From: Campylorhamphus procurvoides
Taxonomy: Eukaryota; Chordata; Aves; Passeriformes; Dendrocolaptidae
DNA: 64,000 nt
Assembly: GCA_013396655.1 (NCBI GenBank)
Contig: WBMV01000852.1
Span: 372,001-436,000 of the forward strand
Reading direction: 5' to 3'
This document shows positions 26,401 through 40,272 of the stretch, piece after piece; within the stretch, counting starts at the first letter, position 1; each line of letters begins with the position of its first letter. The notes under the pieces were generated by a model. It made no database searches. It was not told the origin of the DNA and saw only the letters and a list, made by a program, of their open reading frames with translations. Position numbers and translations under genes: made by a program.

Positions 26401-28140
26401 TTCCCTGATTTGCCTTGTTTCTGTAATCAAGATCTTTCTGCAGATGAACTATTATTCTCCATTGGTACAGTGGTACTCCCAGCTCTGTTTCTGAGGTTGC
26501 TGTAGTGCTGCTTTCAGGCAGTGAAGTCTCCTGCTCAGGTTACGTGAGATGCCACTGAAGGTGTCTTCTAGGCACAGCTAATTCCCTGCTATGTGTTTGC
26601 CAAAGTCTCATCAGCCATTATAATGTCAGCAGAAAGCCAGGCATGTACTCAGCCTGTCATCTCAGAGATTCATTAAGGATTTGCTTTGGAAAAGGATTAT
26701 GCTGAATTTTCTTTTCATCTGTATTTATGAATTTTTGGCTTGGTTTTGCAGTGTGCCAATCTTGTGCTTGCCCCAGGGGGAATATGAACTGCAACAGTCT
26801 TCTTGCCAGCTATTTCCTGAATACCTGTGGTAACAGTTTCCAAGGGGCTGTGGGACTTATTTGGTCATGTAAATGAAAAGTATTTCAGCAGCCACGTTCA
26901 CAGCAAACTGGAGGGAATTAAAGGAGAGTGAAGTTGCTACAAATTGAAGAGTTAGGAAAATACGACTTAGCCCTCCTGGAAAATAAGCCACAACACATAG
27001 CAGACTCTTTTAAATGAAGCATACAAATATTCAAATGCTAGTGTGGCTGCATGTCTTATAGAATTGTTTTGTGAGCACAGTTCCCCTTGGCAAAAACATC
27101 CATGTTACGTGGGCCACAACCAGTCAGTGTTAAAAGAGTGTAAAGTTTTACAGAGTGATGGCAAGCCATAGTTATCCACTAGGCATTTGTCCATAGTTGT
27201 TTCCTACACAGGATTGATGTAGGATCTCGGTAGCTCAAGAATGGCAAACAAAATTTGTATTCACCATGCACAGCACTCTAAATAATTCACAACCCAAACT
27301 ATTTGTCCTGAGTGTCAGGTAAGATGGTAAGCAGATAATCAGAAGTATCCTACACTGGAAAGCCAGCCAAGTGACAGGAAGCATCAAGGATATGTGAGAT
27401 ATACCAGGATTGTCTTACATAGCAAAAGGGAACTAGAAAGAGTTGCTGCTCTCATTCACCCACACAGGCTTTTGAAGTCAAGCAGCTTTGTGCTGTGGTC
27501 TGTGGCTCCAAGAATAAATCTGTGGCACAGAGCTAGGGAGAGTTGTGGTTTTACTTGTGGTTCTGCTTGATTTTAAAGAGGTCACTTCTTAGGTTTCCTT
27601 TTCTATCTTTTGTAATTTAAGTAGGAAATTTCCATAGATTTTGTACTGCCATTAAGGGGATCCTCACTAGACTGATATGCTACCATTTAGGCAAACCCCA
27701 CCAGCTCTGGCTTGACTGGCGAGCAAAGGTTGACCTCTGAGTGCCAGGGCAGGAATTACAGTGCCTGGCTGCGGATACCCAGTGGAAGTGCCAAGTGGCC
27801 AGTGGAGAAGCCACTCCTCTCTGTGCCTGTTCATTGTGTGGAGTTGTAAAAGGGCACAAGTCACTTCTGCTGGGCAAGTTTGGAGGAGCAGTGTATTTTC
27901 ATTAACAGAAGTGAATTACCTGAAATATCAACCTGGTGTGAAAATCTGCAGTCCATGGAGCTGTAAAAAATTATATTCCCTTTGGTGCTCAGAAAAATAA
28001 AGCCACGAGTGCATGAGGAGTGAGTCTTGTCTGGTAATTGAGTGGTGTCTGGCTTTTTGTGTGGTTCTGTCCTTCAGATTCTATGCTTTTGGTGGCACCA
28101 TGCCAGCAGTTAAGTTTCTTCAGAATAGTCGCTGGCAGCA

Positions 28141-28300
28141 ATGTGTTTGAGTTTTTGGGTTTTTTTGGGTTTAATTTTAGGTCTTTTGCAGGGGTAACTT
28201 TTGGTTTGGGGTTGGGTTTTTGGGGGATTATTTTTGCTTTTGACTTCTGTTGTTGTTGGGGTGTTTGTTTGTTTGTGGGGTGTTTTTGTTTTTTATTTCT
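28141..28300 (+). repeat. G/T-rich low-complexity block with G-runs
   Basis: For about 160 bases the plus strand is almost devoid of C, with GGG or longer at 28157-28159, 28167-28169, 28191-28194, 28208-28211, 28214-28216 and 28222-28226, then (TTG)n and (GTTT)n stretches. The four tracts from 28191 to 28226 meet a loose G-quadruplex pattern (loops 13, 2 and 5). The apparent lysine/proline-rich open frame on the minus strand is a translation of this block, not a gene. Confidence 0.8.
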
Positions 28301-31300
28301 CCCCAATCCTTGTATTTGTTATTTTAAAAGCAATAAATGATTTTGCTCTTGGTGCAGCATAACAAAATCCTAGTCGCCCAGCAATACACCACTTGGCAGG
28401 TGAAGCCCTGGCCACAGCAGAAGTATAGGGAGAAATTCTCCAAGCAATCACGGGTGGTTTTTTCTTTTCAGGGCCAGCAGAGGCTGGAGAGATCTGTAAC
28501 TGATGGGTTCTGCTACCCGATACATGGGAATAGGATCCAAGCAATGCCCTCCAGCACTGGCTGTGCTCTGCCATGTATTTTTCTTATAGCAGATAACTGG
28601 AAGGAATATAAGCCAAATAGGGAGAAAATGCATGCACCAAAACCCAAGGAAGGTATTTTAGCATTAGTTTATTCTCTCTGAGACAAGATTTGCTTGAAGG
28701 CTCAGTACAGCTGAGAGTGGTTTGAGGTGGTGTAGAGACAACCACTTCCTTGTGCTGACTCAGGCCTCCCCATCCAGCATGTGAAAACCATGTTAGTTCT
28801 CCTTTAATATTCTTTGGAAAAGGCTTCTTTTCATGTTGGTGGGTCGGGTTTTTTATTTTTTCCTGAGGCTCTGCAGGCACAAGCGTGTTTCACAGCTGGT
28901 TTAGCAAGGATGCATCTAATTTAGAGGACATTGAGGGTTCCCACAGGCTGTAGTGACGCTGATCACACGGGCAAAGCAAAGCACTCAGGAGTGTCTCTCC
29001 TGAAAGGGTTGCCCAGCACACTGATGTTAAAACCAAGAGGGAGGTAAAACACTTGGAGCAGCTCCCACAGTGACAGCTCAGTACGGGACATGCTGGGTGC
29101 TCTGCTCCCCACTTGAATACATTTTCATCTGCCTCTGGTACCGAGCTTTCAACCTTTAATTCTTCTTTTGAAACTTTCCACAAGCTTGTAACTTTAAGAC
29201 TGGCTATTCACCTTCTCATCTCCCACTTCTCCTGGTGCCCAGGACACATTGCTATGGCACACTGGCCTGCTGGTTTCCTACTTCACACAGTCTGATGAGA
29301 TGGATTGCACCCTGCATTGGCCAGGCTGATTTGTTGTGGTGGGGAGGGACCCATGAAACTCTCTTTGGGATGTGCAGCCCATAGTGCTGGCAAATCCAGC
29401 AAAATGAGCCTCCAGTGTGCTATGGCAGTATTAGTCTTAGCTGCTGGGCTGTGGAATGTAAATGCTGAAGAGATTGTTGTTGCATGTGATCCATAAGTAC
29501 AAACAAAACACCAAGTACATAAATAGCTTTGGGAGGAGGCAGTGGCAGCGCTGTGGGTAATGACCCTGAGCCCAGACCTGGCTTGAGCAGCCCGGGCTCT
29601 GCCCCTCCTCTGGTAAAATCCCAAGTCCTCCAAATGGAACTAGCTCTTGGGTTGGTAAAAGATATGCAGCGTAATACGGTTTAAATTTTTCTTTGCTGTT
29701 TTGCAAGAAGGATGTGGTTTCTTGTGCCAGTTCTGGTAGTGTTCATTTGAAGCCTTTGGGCGATCAGGAGGAGCTTAGGGCTTCCCACCCAGTTAATCTC
29801 TCAATTGTGGTACTTACTACATTTTTGTCTTTAAATTTAGAGAATTGAAGTGCAGTCTGCGTAGCATCTGGTTTTCATGTTGAACCAAGTCTTCCAGATG
29901 GTTCTGGTTTTTTTCTTCTGAGCAATGATATCCCAGCTGTGACAGCAGGACAGCCTCACAGGTCTTCCCATTGTCACGTGAGAGGATGTCTTGTGGTTCA
30001 AAGCAGATGAGGAGCATGTGATATGAAAAGGCCTTTGTAGCACAGAGTCACACTACAATAACTCTGTGCTCAACAACAGGTTGCGGTTTGAAGAAATATT
30101 GCTTCTGTCAGCCTTGCATAATGGAAACAGTAATCAGCACCCATTAGGTCAGAATGCATTGTCAATCCACAGTGAAGCAGAAAGGACTACATCTCGGAAA
30201 ACCTTTTCATTAAGCAAAGAAAATTGATACCAGTGCTTGGCTCAGCCTAACACTTTGTTCATGAGGCCAAGTGGGGATAATGGCTGGGTTTGTTTTCCTT
30301 TCATTCGTTTCTCTAAGCACAGTTATTTTGATTAGGAAACATCCACCTTTCATACTAGATGAACAATTCTAAAAACTTTCTCCCAACATTTATTATCTTG
30401 TGTACACAATAAATGTTTGTGTAAAGAACAGCATTAGAACATAGTTCAGGAGGAAGTATTTTGGCTTGTGATTGAATCATACAGTCTCTTTCTAGCTGAA
30501 AAATATTTTTTATCTGCATAGTAACTACAATACTTTTTTGTGGATTTTTTTCAAAATATCTATAAGCCATGTTCATGGGTAATACTGTGACTCTGAGTAG
30601 CTCAGTATATTTGTGCATTAATGATGTAATACTGGCTACATGGGGGCCTGCCTAGTTAGCTGCCAGTGTATGAAAGGAGTAAGGGTTCAAGGGTAGATAC
30701 AAGACGTACACAAAATAACATCGAATAATAAAATAACTTTGTGGCAGCAGTCTGTGAGGATAACAAAGTAATTAATATTAAGTCTGATTCGTTTACCAGA
30801 AATCATTGCTGTATATCAGCCTCACAAATACCACTATCTCCTTATCATAATGAACTGATGATGATAATGAAAAAGAGAAAATGGATGGGTGGGCTCTTTC
30901 ATACCACTGTCAGATCTAATTCTATGAGTCGTGACTCATCGTTAGTCCTTTTACTAGAGGATTCTCTCTAATACTTTTCCTGTTGCCATTAAGCTTCCTT
31001 TGGTAGAAAGGAGGATTCTTCCAAGCCTTCTTTCTAGCCCTTCTAATCTCCTGTGTTTTCCTGCTTGCCTCAAACCTCCTTTGTTTATAAGGATGTAATT
31101 AGGAATAGTTCTTTCTCTCACATTTATACCATCAGTAAGCCTTCTCAGTTTAAAACAAATAACTCATTTCAGGAGACAGAGAAAACATTTTATTTTTACT
31201 CTGTTGCAGGTGGTTTTGGGAAGCCTTGATATTGTGGGTAATGAAACATAAAACAAGAGGTCAAGGGCTGGGAATAGCAACACTGCGTGATAGGTGTAAT

Positions 31301-33667
31301 ATCACTTCTTTCTCTTCCCTTGTATAGTTCAGGAATGATTGTGGGAAAAGGAGTTTGTTGTTGGGCTCTCCCCTGGGATCTGTGCTCTTTTCTCACACAA
31401 GGGCTTTTGAGAGGATCTGGGCTCAGTTGGGGGGTTGCAGACAGGCAGTAGAGCTGTCTGGCTGTGACTTGGTGCTACCTCCTTTCCTGTGATCAGTGCA
31501 ACTTGACTCCTTGATGGCATTTACTCACTGTGGACTTCACAACTGGTTCACCTGTTCTCCCACTTCTGCTGGACTGTCTTGTTTGCCAGGGTTGGACTGG
31601 GGGTGAAGTGTGCTGCGGTCTGATGTTGTTGGTATCCTTTGGTTTGGCGTATAGACAACCACAGTCCTGCATTGCTGTGAAGGTTGCTCTCCCATGGATC
31701 AGGCTGAATCCAATGCTTATGAATACAAGGAGTGAATATGAACATAGATAATATGCATAGGAGGGATTTGTACTGATATAAAGTATACCATCATATATCA
31801 TCAACCCAAAGTAACCATTCTTTGTAGCTGGAGAAAGATATCCTAAACTTCTCAGGGAATAAACCCTTTGGGATCTTGATATTTTGCTTTTTTCTTGCAT
31901 AGCCTTCCCCATTGTTTGCTACTTTTACTGCTTGCCTGTCTCTAGATATAAATGGCTTTTTTTGCTGCAGTAACTGAACATCATGAATAAAATGAGATTG
32001 TAAATTCCTATAGGGGATATCTAGCCCACATCCAAGTTGCTGTATAAATAATGATGCCTCTAGAAGGAAGGTGCTAGAGAAATATTAAGCTGTTATCATG
32101 GTTACTTCCATAGTACATACACCTGATACTGGGTGTATCTACCACAAAACTGTTTAACAAGTCCATTATTGCAAAGCTCTAGAACAATTCCTCCCCAGAC
32201 TAGACTTTACTCTCTCCTCATGCATTTATGTCCTCGTGTTTTGGACCACAGTCATACATTATGCTGTCACCTTTATGGTTCTTTTCTGCTATCATTCATA
32301 AGATGTGTTATGCTTAGTCATAAAATTGCAGCTAAGAAAAAGATTAGTGCATCTAACATTATTAGGAAGCCTTCATGTCATCATCTATCTGTTCAGCATT
32401 TCTTTGATTTCTCATTTGTGACCTATCAGAAATCTAGGTTGCTGAGGAAAGGTTTTCCTGGCAGAGAAGATTTTCATCCTTATCTGATGTATTCATTTCA
32501 GGGAAAAAAGTCTATTCTCTATGTTATTTCTTTCTTTTCTGAGATTAAGCACGAATCTGTTTGTGTTACAGCAGTTTTGAGCAGGGCACTTTCTGATGGA
32601 TTTGGCCCTGCATGGAGGTGCAGAAAACGAAGGCCAATATTAGTGATCCTAAGAATTCTTGGATGAAGTGAGGACTGCAATAACCTGAAGGACAGCACAG
32701 ACATGGAAGTATTTAACAGAGCTGTGGTAGGGAGATGTCTCTGGTAGGCAGAAGCTGACAACAGAAAGATATAAGAAATAAAAGACTCTTGTCCCAAGAG
32801 AGGTAATCCAGGCTCTGCCTATTATTTTGACCTTAATTTGATTTTAGGGTTTTCTTTAAAACTTGCAGTTTTTAAAGGCATCATGTTCCTATTCAAGTTC
32901 TCAGAAAAATTTCTGTATGGATTTTCTAAATTTTCCTTACTTCCATTCTTTTTTAAGTAGACCAGAGTGTCTTTGGGTTAACTTTGATTAAAATGCTAGC
33001 TAGAACAAAAACATCAAAAAACACCTCAATAAGATCATTAGTCAGTTTGTATATTTTAATTATTATTTTTTTCATCTGAAAGCAGTCATCTCAAAAGCTT
33101 ATTTCAATTATTATTTAAATAAAAACTAAAGTAGAACGTTAAAAATTATTGAAGTTTTATTCCTCTACTAATTGAAGTTATGTTTTCTATTTTGGAGTTA
33201 AAAAGAACTTCCAAGTATATGGAGTTTTCAGCAAACTACAGAGTTCTACCACCTTTTCAGAGATTCTCCCATACAAAATGTATAAAAGCAGTATCCAACT
33301 ATGGTGAAACACTGATAAGGTCCTAAAGAGTCTGCACTTAACTGTCTACACTGCACCCAAAAAAAAGGGGTGCTACTCTGAAGGAGTAGATCTCCATCAA
33401 AAAAATATGAGACTTTGCTTTGCTTCCATGGGCTTTCCCCATCCCCAGTGTCTTATTCTTCCATCTCATCTTGAAACTATCTGTGCTGAAGGAGATGACA
33501 TGGTCTGTCCAACTCTCCTTACCCAAGGATTGTTGAAAAGGGAGGAAGTAGCTGTAGGGTGAAAATTTGATTTTCCTTCTTAAGTGCAGGAAAAGCAGCT
33601 TTCATGGCTGGTGTCCCAGCTCTGAAATTGTGCTGCAGACAAAGAAGCTTTTTCTAAGACTGAGTCC

Positions 33668-33707
33668 GAAAAAAAAAAAGAAAAGGAAAAAAGGTAAAGG
33701 GGGGAAT
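33668..33707 (+). repeat. Polypurine tract
   Basis: 27 consecutive purines (33668-33694), mostly A, then one T and another 12 purines including a G-run. A simple sequence tract, possibly able to form triplex DNA. Confidence 0.8.
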
Positions 33708-36610
33708 ATATATATAGCAAACCAGAAAATGTGGTATATGCTGACTACCTCATGCTTGGAGAATGCTACTTCCTTTTGTGTTTTGGCTGTTATACTATCA
33801 AAACCTAGAATGTTTTCCTTCACCTGTGGGGATTGTCTATACAACAAGTCTGTACCTGGAGGCCTGAACCTTGCCTTAACTATTTAGTGTTGTGCAATGA
33901 TTAGGCCATGTCTCTAGGCCCATTTACTCCATCAGATTAACACATCAGGCAAGAACACATACTTAGAGAGAAGTATATCCTGACAGATATAATCAAACAC
34001 CATTTAAATCAAGGGAGATGATGGTGACATTAATCTACCCTGGTATAACAGCCCATTTAAATGAGTAGGAGGAGGGAGGTGGTACAAGTGAGGATAGATG
34101 GTGTGTTTAAGTAGAGAAATGAAATCTGTAGAATGACTTCAGTGCAGATAGTTTTGATTGAAGTCAAGTAGTAAAATGAACAAGTGAGAGAGATAAATTT
34201 CTTTAAGATGGAGACACCTTAGGTTAAAAATGGGTGTGAGTACCAGGGATCTGTAACCTGCTCAGACCCACAGAGACCTGTGCTCTTGATACAGGTAAAT
34301 TTACAAACTACATCAAAATGGCTCGGATGCCCCGTGGAAGCCTAAAATTTGCTTTGTACCTTTTATAAATCATTCAGCACAAGCTTGAGTTAGTAGATTA
34401 AGGCCAACTAGATTATAAATAAGAGGATTTTTTGAGACTAGAGACCAGTTTATGTTGCCAGCTGTGAAGGAAGGGAAAAAGGATAAAGCAGGTTCACAAA
34501 GAGCTATGGACCACTGATGCCCCTGAAATTATGCCACTTTTTTTTTTTTTTCCCACATCTGACATACAGTTATGAGTCACTAACTATACTTTCTCAGGAA
34601 GTGTGTGCCCTCCTCCTGCCAGGATTCTGCAGCTCAGAAACCAGGTAAATCAGGCTTTTAAGAGACAAACACTGCCAGGTTGAGCATGAGCAACTCTTCA
34701 AAGTTGCATAGAAAGCTATTCATGCTCTGTTCTAACTGAATGCCACTATAAATTACACAAAAAGAGATTAGGATTGAAAGGTACTTGCTGTGCTGTTCTG
34801 GAATGACTAATTAGCTGATGCAAATCCAGTCCAAAGTGCTGTTAAGAAAATCAAGCCTAGGAGGTAGGTATGAGTATTGTGTAAGTCTCACCAGGAAGAA
34901 CACTGAGACTAGACTGAGCTTGCCAGATACAACTAGTAAATTTTTTAATCATAGGGAGATATAAATAATCCTGAGATTACAGTTGTTCTATTAACATTTT
35001 TCATTCTCAAACTCAGGAATATATCCTGAAGATAAAACTACAAATCACTACTACATCTCAAAAATAATTTGTTGGATGAGCAGAAATCAGTCAAGGAAAA
35101 ACATTTTTAATAAAACACCTTCCAAACACAGACTTTTTTTTGTCCAAAACTTTTTTTTTCTTTAAAGTTTGTTTTAGCTGCCATCTTTCTTTGACCTCAG
35201 TGAAGTTGGTACATGAAATTTACAAAGCTGAAGGCAGAGGATTCATGAGTAGCAGATGAACCACATGTCCCGCCACATACCTCCAACCCTGTTCAACAGG
35301 ATTCCCTAAAGGTGCACTGGGAGGGTCTTTCCTTTTGATATGTCTCTTCTGTTTTTCTTTTCCCAGTTTTAGGGCAGGGGCACTCCATTAGAAGAAAAAC
35401 ATATCTCAGTAGGTCTGCTCTCTTTATGAGTTTTTCTCTCTAATGTTTTCACTTATACACTACACTTTTTTTCTAGCACAATGACTGTTTTGTCATACTG
35501 AATAAGTTTTCCTACTCTTCATCTTCCATTTGGGAATATGGGCTAAACCTCACAAGAAAGAATATGATAAAAGACAGGCATAGCACTTTCATTAGGAGGA
35601 CAGGGAGCTTTTGAAGTACACTCCTGAAGTCAGCAAACAAAAACTAGGCAGCAAAGAGCGCTGCCTCTTACAATATGCTGCAGAGATGAGACTAAACCCA
35701 AATGAAATATTATGCTTTTTAGTCACTCGTACTGGTCCCGAGTGATGAAAAGGATCTGATGACTTTCTCCTGAGTCAGAGCTTTCATTGCCCCTGAGAAA
35801 GGGATGCATTGGTTATACAAATGACAATTAATTGAAGTACCTCAGAGGCTGGGAAACTCCAGAGCAGACACACACAAGCCTTTGTAGGTGGCACACAGAA
35901 GCCATCCATCAGGAAACTATAACTCTTTTTTTTTTTTCTCCCCTAAGCTGCAATTGTTCCCGCTAATATATTTATTTCTGAAATCCTACATCCAGCCCCC
36001 AGAGGCTCAAAGATGATGTGCAGTATCATTACAAAGCCAAACTATCACATTTGAAATGCACTGAGTATAATGAGGAAACCCTCATCAAACTAGAGCAGTC
36101 ACTCTTGTATTTTGCCTGAAACTGTCTCTGTATTCCACATGAGAGCTCTTCCCCACGCTCATATTCTAAAGATGTAAGACCTAGTTTAGAGAATGACATT
36201 TCTGAGTATGGAGGGCAGAGCTCTGAGAAGCCCTCGGGGTATTGGACTGGCTTCAGATTCCTCTCTCTACCGAGTTTGTTCAACCGTGCTCTATCTACAG
36301 TCTATACGATTAATTAATGTGTGATAGATTAGTAACTCCCAAATAGGAAATCATGTTTTCGCCACAGGCTGTAGCAGAAGTGCACAGGGTCTTATTCTGA
36401 CATTGCTTTTGCTGATAAATCCTGAGAGGAACTCTGCTGAGTCTATCAGGCTGGCAAAGTCATCGCAAGGAAGATCTGATAGGGTACAGCAGTGAGCAAA
36501 GCCACCCATCATCCTCGGATCTGAGTCAGCCACTGCAAACCAACAGACACACACGTATGCTATACTTGGTCTCAATTTTTTGTTTAATGGGATGAAAAAT
36601 AATAAGCATC

Positions 36611-36979
36611 CAGGGAAAAGCACAGCTCAAGAAGGCTCTGGGGAGATGTTACAGCAGCCTTCCAATACCTGAAGGGAGCCTGCAAGAAGGCTGGAAAGGG
36701 GCTTTTCGAAAGGGCATGGGGTGATAGGACAAGGGGGAATGGCTTTAAGCTAAAAGAGAGTAGATTTAGATTAGATATGGGAAGAAATTCTTTACTGTGA
36801 GCGTGGTAAGGCACTGGAACTGGTTGTTGTGATTGCCCTATCCCTGGAATTGTTTAAGGCCTGTTTGATTTGGGCTCTGAGCAACCTGGTCCTGTGGGAG
36901 GTGACCCTGCTCACAGCAGAGGGGTTGGAACAAGATGAGCTTTAAGGTCCCTTCCAACCCAAACCATTCTAGGATTCTA
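36611..36979 (+). mobile_element. CR1 LINE, 5'-truncated 3' end fragment
   Basis: This is the 3' untranslated end of a chicken-repeat-1 (CR1) non-LTR retrotransposon of the type common in passerine genomes. Diagnostic segments run in order: AAGGCTCTGGGGAGATGTTA (about 36632), GATAGGACAAGGGGGAATGG (about 36723), AGATTTAGATTAGATATGGG, AATTCTTTACTGTGAGCGTG, AAGGCACTGGAACTGG, GCAACCTGGTCCTGTGGGAG, GGGGTTGGAACAAGATGAGC, and finally AAGGTCCCTTCCAACCC. It closes with two imperfect octamers, ATTCTAGG and ATTCTAAG, the hallmark CR1 terminus without a poly(A) tail. Only about 370 bp remain and no reverse-transcriptase coding sequence is present, so the copy is dead on arrival. The exact left boundary is uncertain by roughly 20-30 bp. 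Substitutions relative to the remembered consensus (for example CTGGTTGTTGTGATTGCC where a GCCCAGAGAGG-type segment is usual) point to moderate age. Confidence 0.95.
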
Positions 36980-39900
36980 AGAAGTCGTGAAGCAACTGCA
37001 TATAAATATTAGTGTTTAATTTAAAATCTTAGGAAAATGCAATTCTAATTGGAAATCCACCCACTATTAGTATCCCATAAACCTAAAGAATTGCGGGTAA
37101 GCAATTCTTTGAGATGTTCCAATTGCTCCTAACAAAATAAATGGATGTGTACCAAATCTGAAGGTTGGAATCAAGTACAGTGTGTTTTTTTTTCTGGAGA
37201 GGGTTTTGATGAAAGGTCAAATTATATCAATATTGTTGCTGTGGTCTGCAGCACAGTCAGCCTGCAATTTTGTCTTCTTTAGTGAAATCCCAGTACATTT
37301 AGATTTATTCACACCGAATCTTGAAATTCTACCTCTACCAGAGGGTAGAAACCCATTTATTTTAGTGGAGTACCAACAACGTATGTGTGGTTTTGCTGTA
37401 TTTGTCTTTGTACCAGCTTATTACTCCTTAGAGGTGATCTTTATAACCACCACTCCCCTCCCCACCCCCCAAGTATTCCCATGTCATTTCTTCCCCTCTG
37501 TCTAGATCTCACCTTGTTAATCAGTGCATTGCAGTGCTTTTAGCTGGCTGCAGCAACACTGCTGAGTTCAGTGACTTGAGTGGATATTTTGCCACAGACC
37601 ACCCAGCTGTGTTTTGGTATCGTCTTCCATGTGAGTGCTGCAGTTTGTGCTTATGGTATCCCATGTGACTGCTTCTCACTTTGCTTGGATCATGTGTTCT
37701 TCCCTTCCATTTACTTTTGTCACTATTTATGATTTTCTGAAGTCAGCTGCACAGAATTTATCTCTCCATCCACTAATTTAACACTAAAGGGCTCTTCACT
37801 GAATACACATATTTAAGGTTCACTTTCCATAAATGTTCCTCAGGATTCTTTGGCAACATGTGCAGTTGAAAAACAGCTATGCCAACAAACCTGTTTTGAG
37901 AATAGCTGTAGAAATTTGCATTCTGTCCCAGTTTCTGACACAGACTTCCCTCTTAAGGATGGAAAATTGCTCAGTTCTTATCTGTCTCAATTCTCCAGCT
38001 CTAAGGTGGGAATAATAACGTTTCCTTTCCCCAGTGCTTTCTCTGTACATTTAGATTAGAAGCACAAAAGGGACAATGGCTGCTTGATTATATTCTAGGG
38101 TAGCTGCTAAGACACAGAATTGCTTCCCTGTGTTAATATTAATATGTATAAAAATAATGCTTTCATCTACAAAGCAAAAATTTGAACCAACATTAATTTT
38201 CAGTATTTTCCAAAGTCTAATTAGTCACAAATGAGGGGACTTTTTCCTTCATCATGTTTGCATCACTGTACTACTTTGCTGTGTCATGTTAACTCTGGTG
38301 CTAAGTCACTGAGCATGTCATGCATGTCCTCCAAGGGGTTTTCTGAGGCTGCTCCTGACACAGTGCAGCCCTCAAGCCTGCAAATGAACAAGACCTTTCT
38401 GCTTTGTCAGCACATCTTTTTTATTTTTTTTCCTGGCTATGTAGAAAGAGGTTTTCACTGTAACTTGCAGTTATATTTGCAGACGAGGCCACTAGGTAGT
38501 CTGTCATTCCTCGAGAGTGTTTTCATACTGTTTCCATGTTCCTGTTTTGCTTTGATATTTATGTGTTCTGAATAGTGAGAACAGCTGATTGGGAGGCTGT
38601 ATTTCCTCCTTGCAGGGGAGAAAAAAAAAAAGAGTGAACACTTGGGTATTTTTTTTAAAAAATCATCACCAGCAAGTCCTCTGAAAAAAATTTTCAGTTT
38701 TTGTATTCCAAAAAGGCATTGGCCACCTGAAACTTGATGCTTTCCAGATTATTAGTTTTTGGGGTTTTTTAAACCTCAGCTTTGGTAAAAAAGTAATTTT
38801 CCTTCAGAAAGGCAGTGTGACCATTTCTGTAACAGTGAGCACGATACACTTTGATTGTTTTGGTCAAGTATCCATAGTACTGTTAATCCAAACAGGGCTC
38901 TGGGTCACTTAGGAATTGCTCTACTGCCAAAAGCTGTGCACCAAGAGCAGGGAAGTATGAACATCTATTTCTCAGGCAGTTTGCTGTACCTTTTCACCTT
39001 AAGAAATATGTGAGGTTATGGTAATTTTAAAAGCAGTCAGCAAGCCTCTTAGTCCAAGATTCATACATTTAGTTTCTGTGTTGCTGGCAGGAGTGTTTTG
39101 TGTCTGAAGCAGTTCAGATGAGTACTAAATTCTCCTCTGATTTTGAAAGTGTGGCTAGTGGCCACTTAATTGCCTTTATTCCTGTTAACTGTCTGCAGTA
39201 TATCTAATTTGTTGGGCTTCTAAGATAATTGCTTTGTTTTTAACAAGCTTTGAGGTATAGGTTAAGTGATGTCTTTATAGAGTATTTGACTACGATCTGC
39301 TGAGCTAAAATTTGTAGCTCAGCTATATTTTTTTTCTTCAAATCATAAGCATTTCACCATTTTTATGATTTTTCCTCTACCATGAACCAGAGAGGGGAGA
39401 GGTGGAAAAAAATTCTTTAGATCACCTTGCAAGTCTGAGCCTTGTGGCTGGCAAAGGACTTTTCCTTCTAATTACCAGAGCTGTTAATTCTGTTGTCATG
39501 TTTGGCAGTCGAGAGATAGTGACTGCCAGTGTCCATTTCCTAGCAGTAAAATGAAGAGGTAAGAGCAGGATTGTAAAAGGATGAAAAGCAATTTCAAAAG
39601 CATTTCTGCTTTTCTCAGTGCAAGATTTCAGCAATATTCTGTTTCTAAAGGAGGGATCAGGTTCTGTTTACTGAGTGTCCCTGGAGGGATAGTGACCTGC
39701 AGGGTGAGGGGCTCACTGCTGACAGGTTATTTATTGTGGTAAGTCTTCAGAAACACTGCACAATAACTTTGAATGGATGTATGGTAACAACCCAGCAGCT
39801 GCTTGCAAACAAGAGTAACTCTGTGGTTATCCTGTGGCAACACTGCTGCTTTCTCTCATGGTAAGACAACAAATAATTTTAGCAAGATCTGCAAGCGGTG

Positions 39901-40251
39901 AATTTAATCCACCTAATTCCCGGTAGACATTAAATTATAGGTTTGACTGGAATGCCTTTGTCCCTGCAATGGCAGAGCAGAAATGTGAATGGCCATCTCT
40001 GTGTCCAGATATGTTGTGGTATTTCCTGCGAGGAACCAGCAGCATGAACAGGGTCATTTCTTATTGCTCTGGTCTCTGTGGTCATGCTCTAAGTCCCCAT
40101 CAATATCTTACTTTGCATCTCACTCACACAAAGACGTAATGGCACAGTAGGATTAAGCAATAAGCACCACTGGTCACCTGTGTGTCATAACCATTGATCT
40201 GTCAAAGAAAAAGGAAATGCTCTCTTAGTTCAGTGCACTGGGGTTTTGGAA

Positions 40252-40272
40252 GACATAAAGACATAAAGACAT
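40252..40272 (+). repeat. Short tandem repeat, GACATAAA x 2.6
   Basis: Two complete GACATAAA units and a partial third (GACAT) in direct tandem. Small and probably a polymorphic microsatellite. Confidence 0.85.

Larger units (their letters stand above)
23417..36610. other. Unique sequence, no gene recognised
   Basis: The longest open frames are 177 codons (32133-32666, +) and 139 codons (31493-31912, -); neither resembles a known family. A G/T-rich block at 28141-28300 and a polypurine run at 33668-33707 are listed separately. T-runs of about 10-14 occur near 34539 and 35926. The segment 28340-28580 is open on both strands and slightly GC-richer but was not recognised. No exon, RNA gene or intact transposon was identified. 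Confidence 0.6.

Noticed and set aside
27989..28306. Lys/Pro-rich minus-strand frame resembling a basic linker protein
   Set aside because: It is a direct translation of the C-depleted G/T-rich low-complexity block on the other strand.
28340..28600. Possible LTR fragment after an AATAAA-like signal (AGCAATAAATGATTTTGCTC)
   Set aside because: No TG...CA ends, no target-site duplication, no second LTR and no retroviral coding remains were found.
32133..32666. 177-codon plus-strand open frame
   Set aside because: No recognisable motif, no exon-like boundaries, and a composition typical of translated AT-rich non-coding DNA.
37085..37110. 10-bp hairpin AAAGAATTGC/GCAATTCTTT near the CR1 end
   Set aside because: Perfect 10-bp arms with loops up to 10 nt are expected roughly once by chance in a window of this size.
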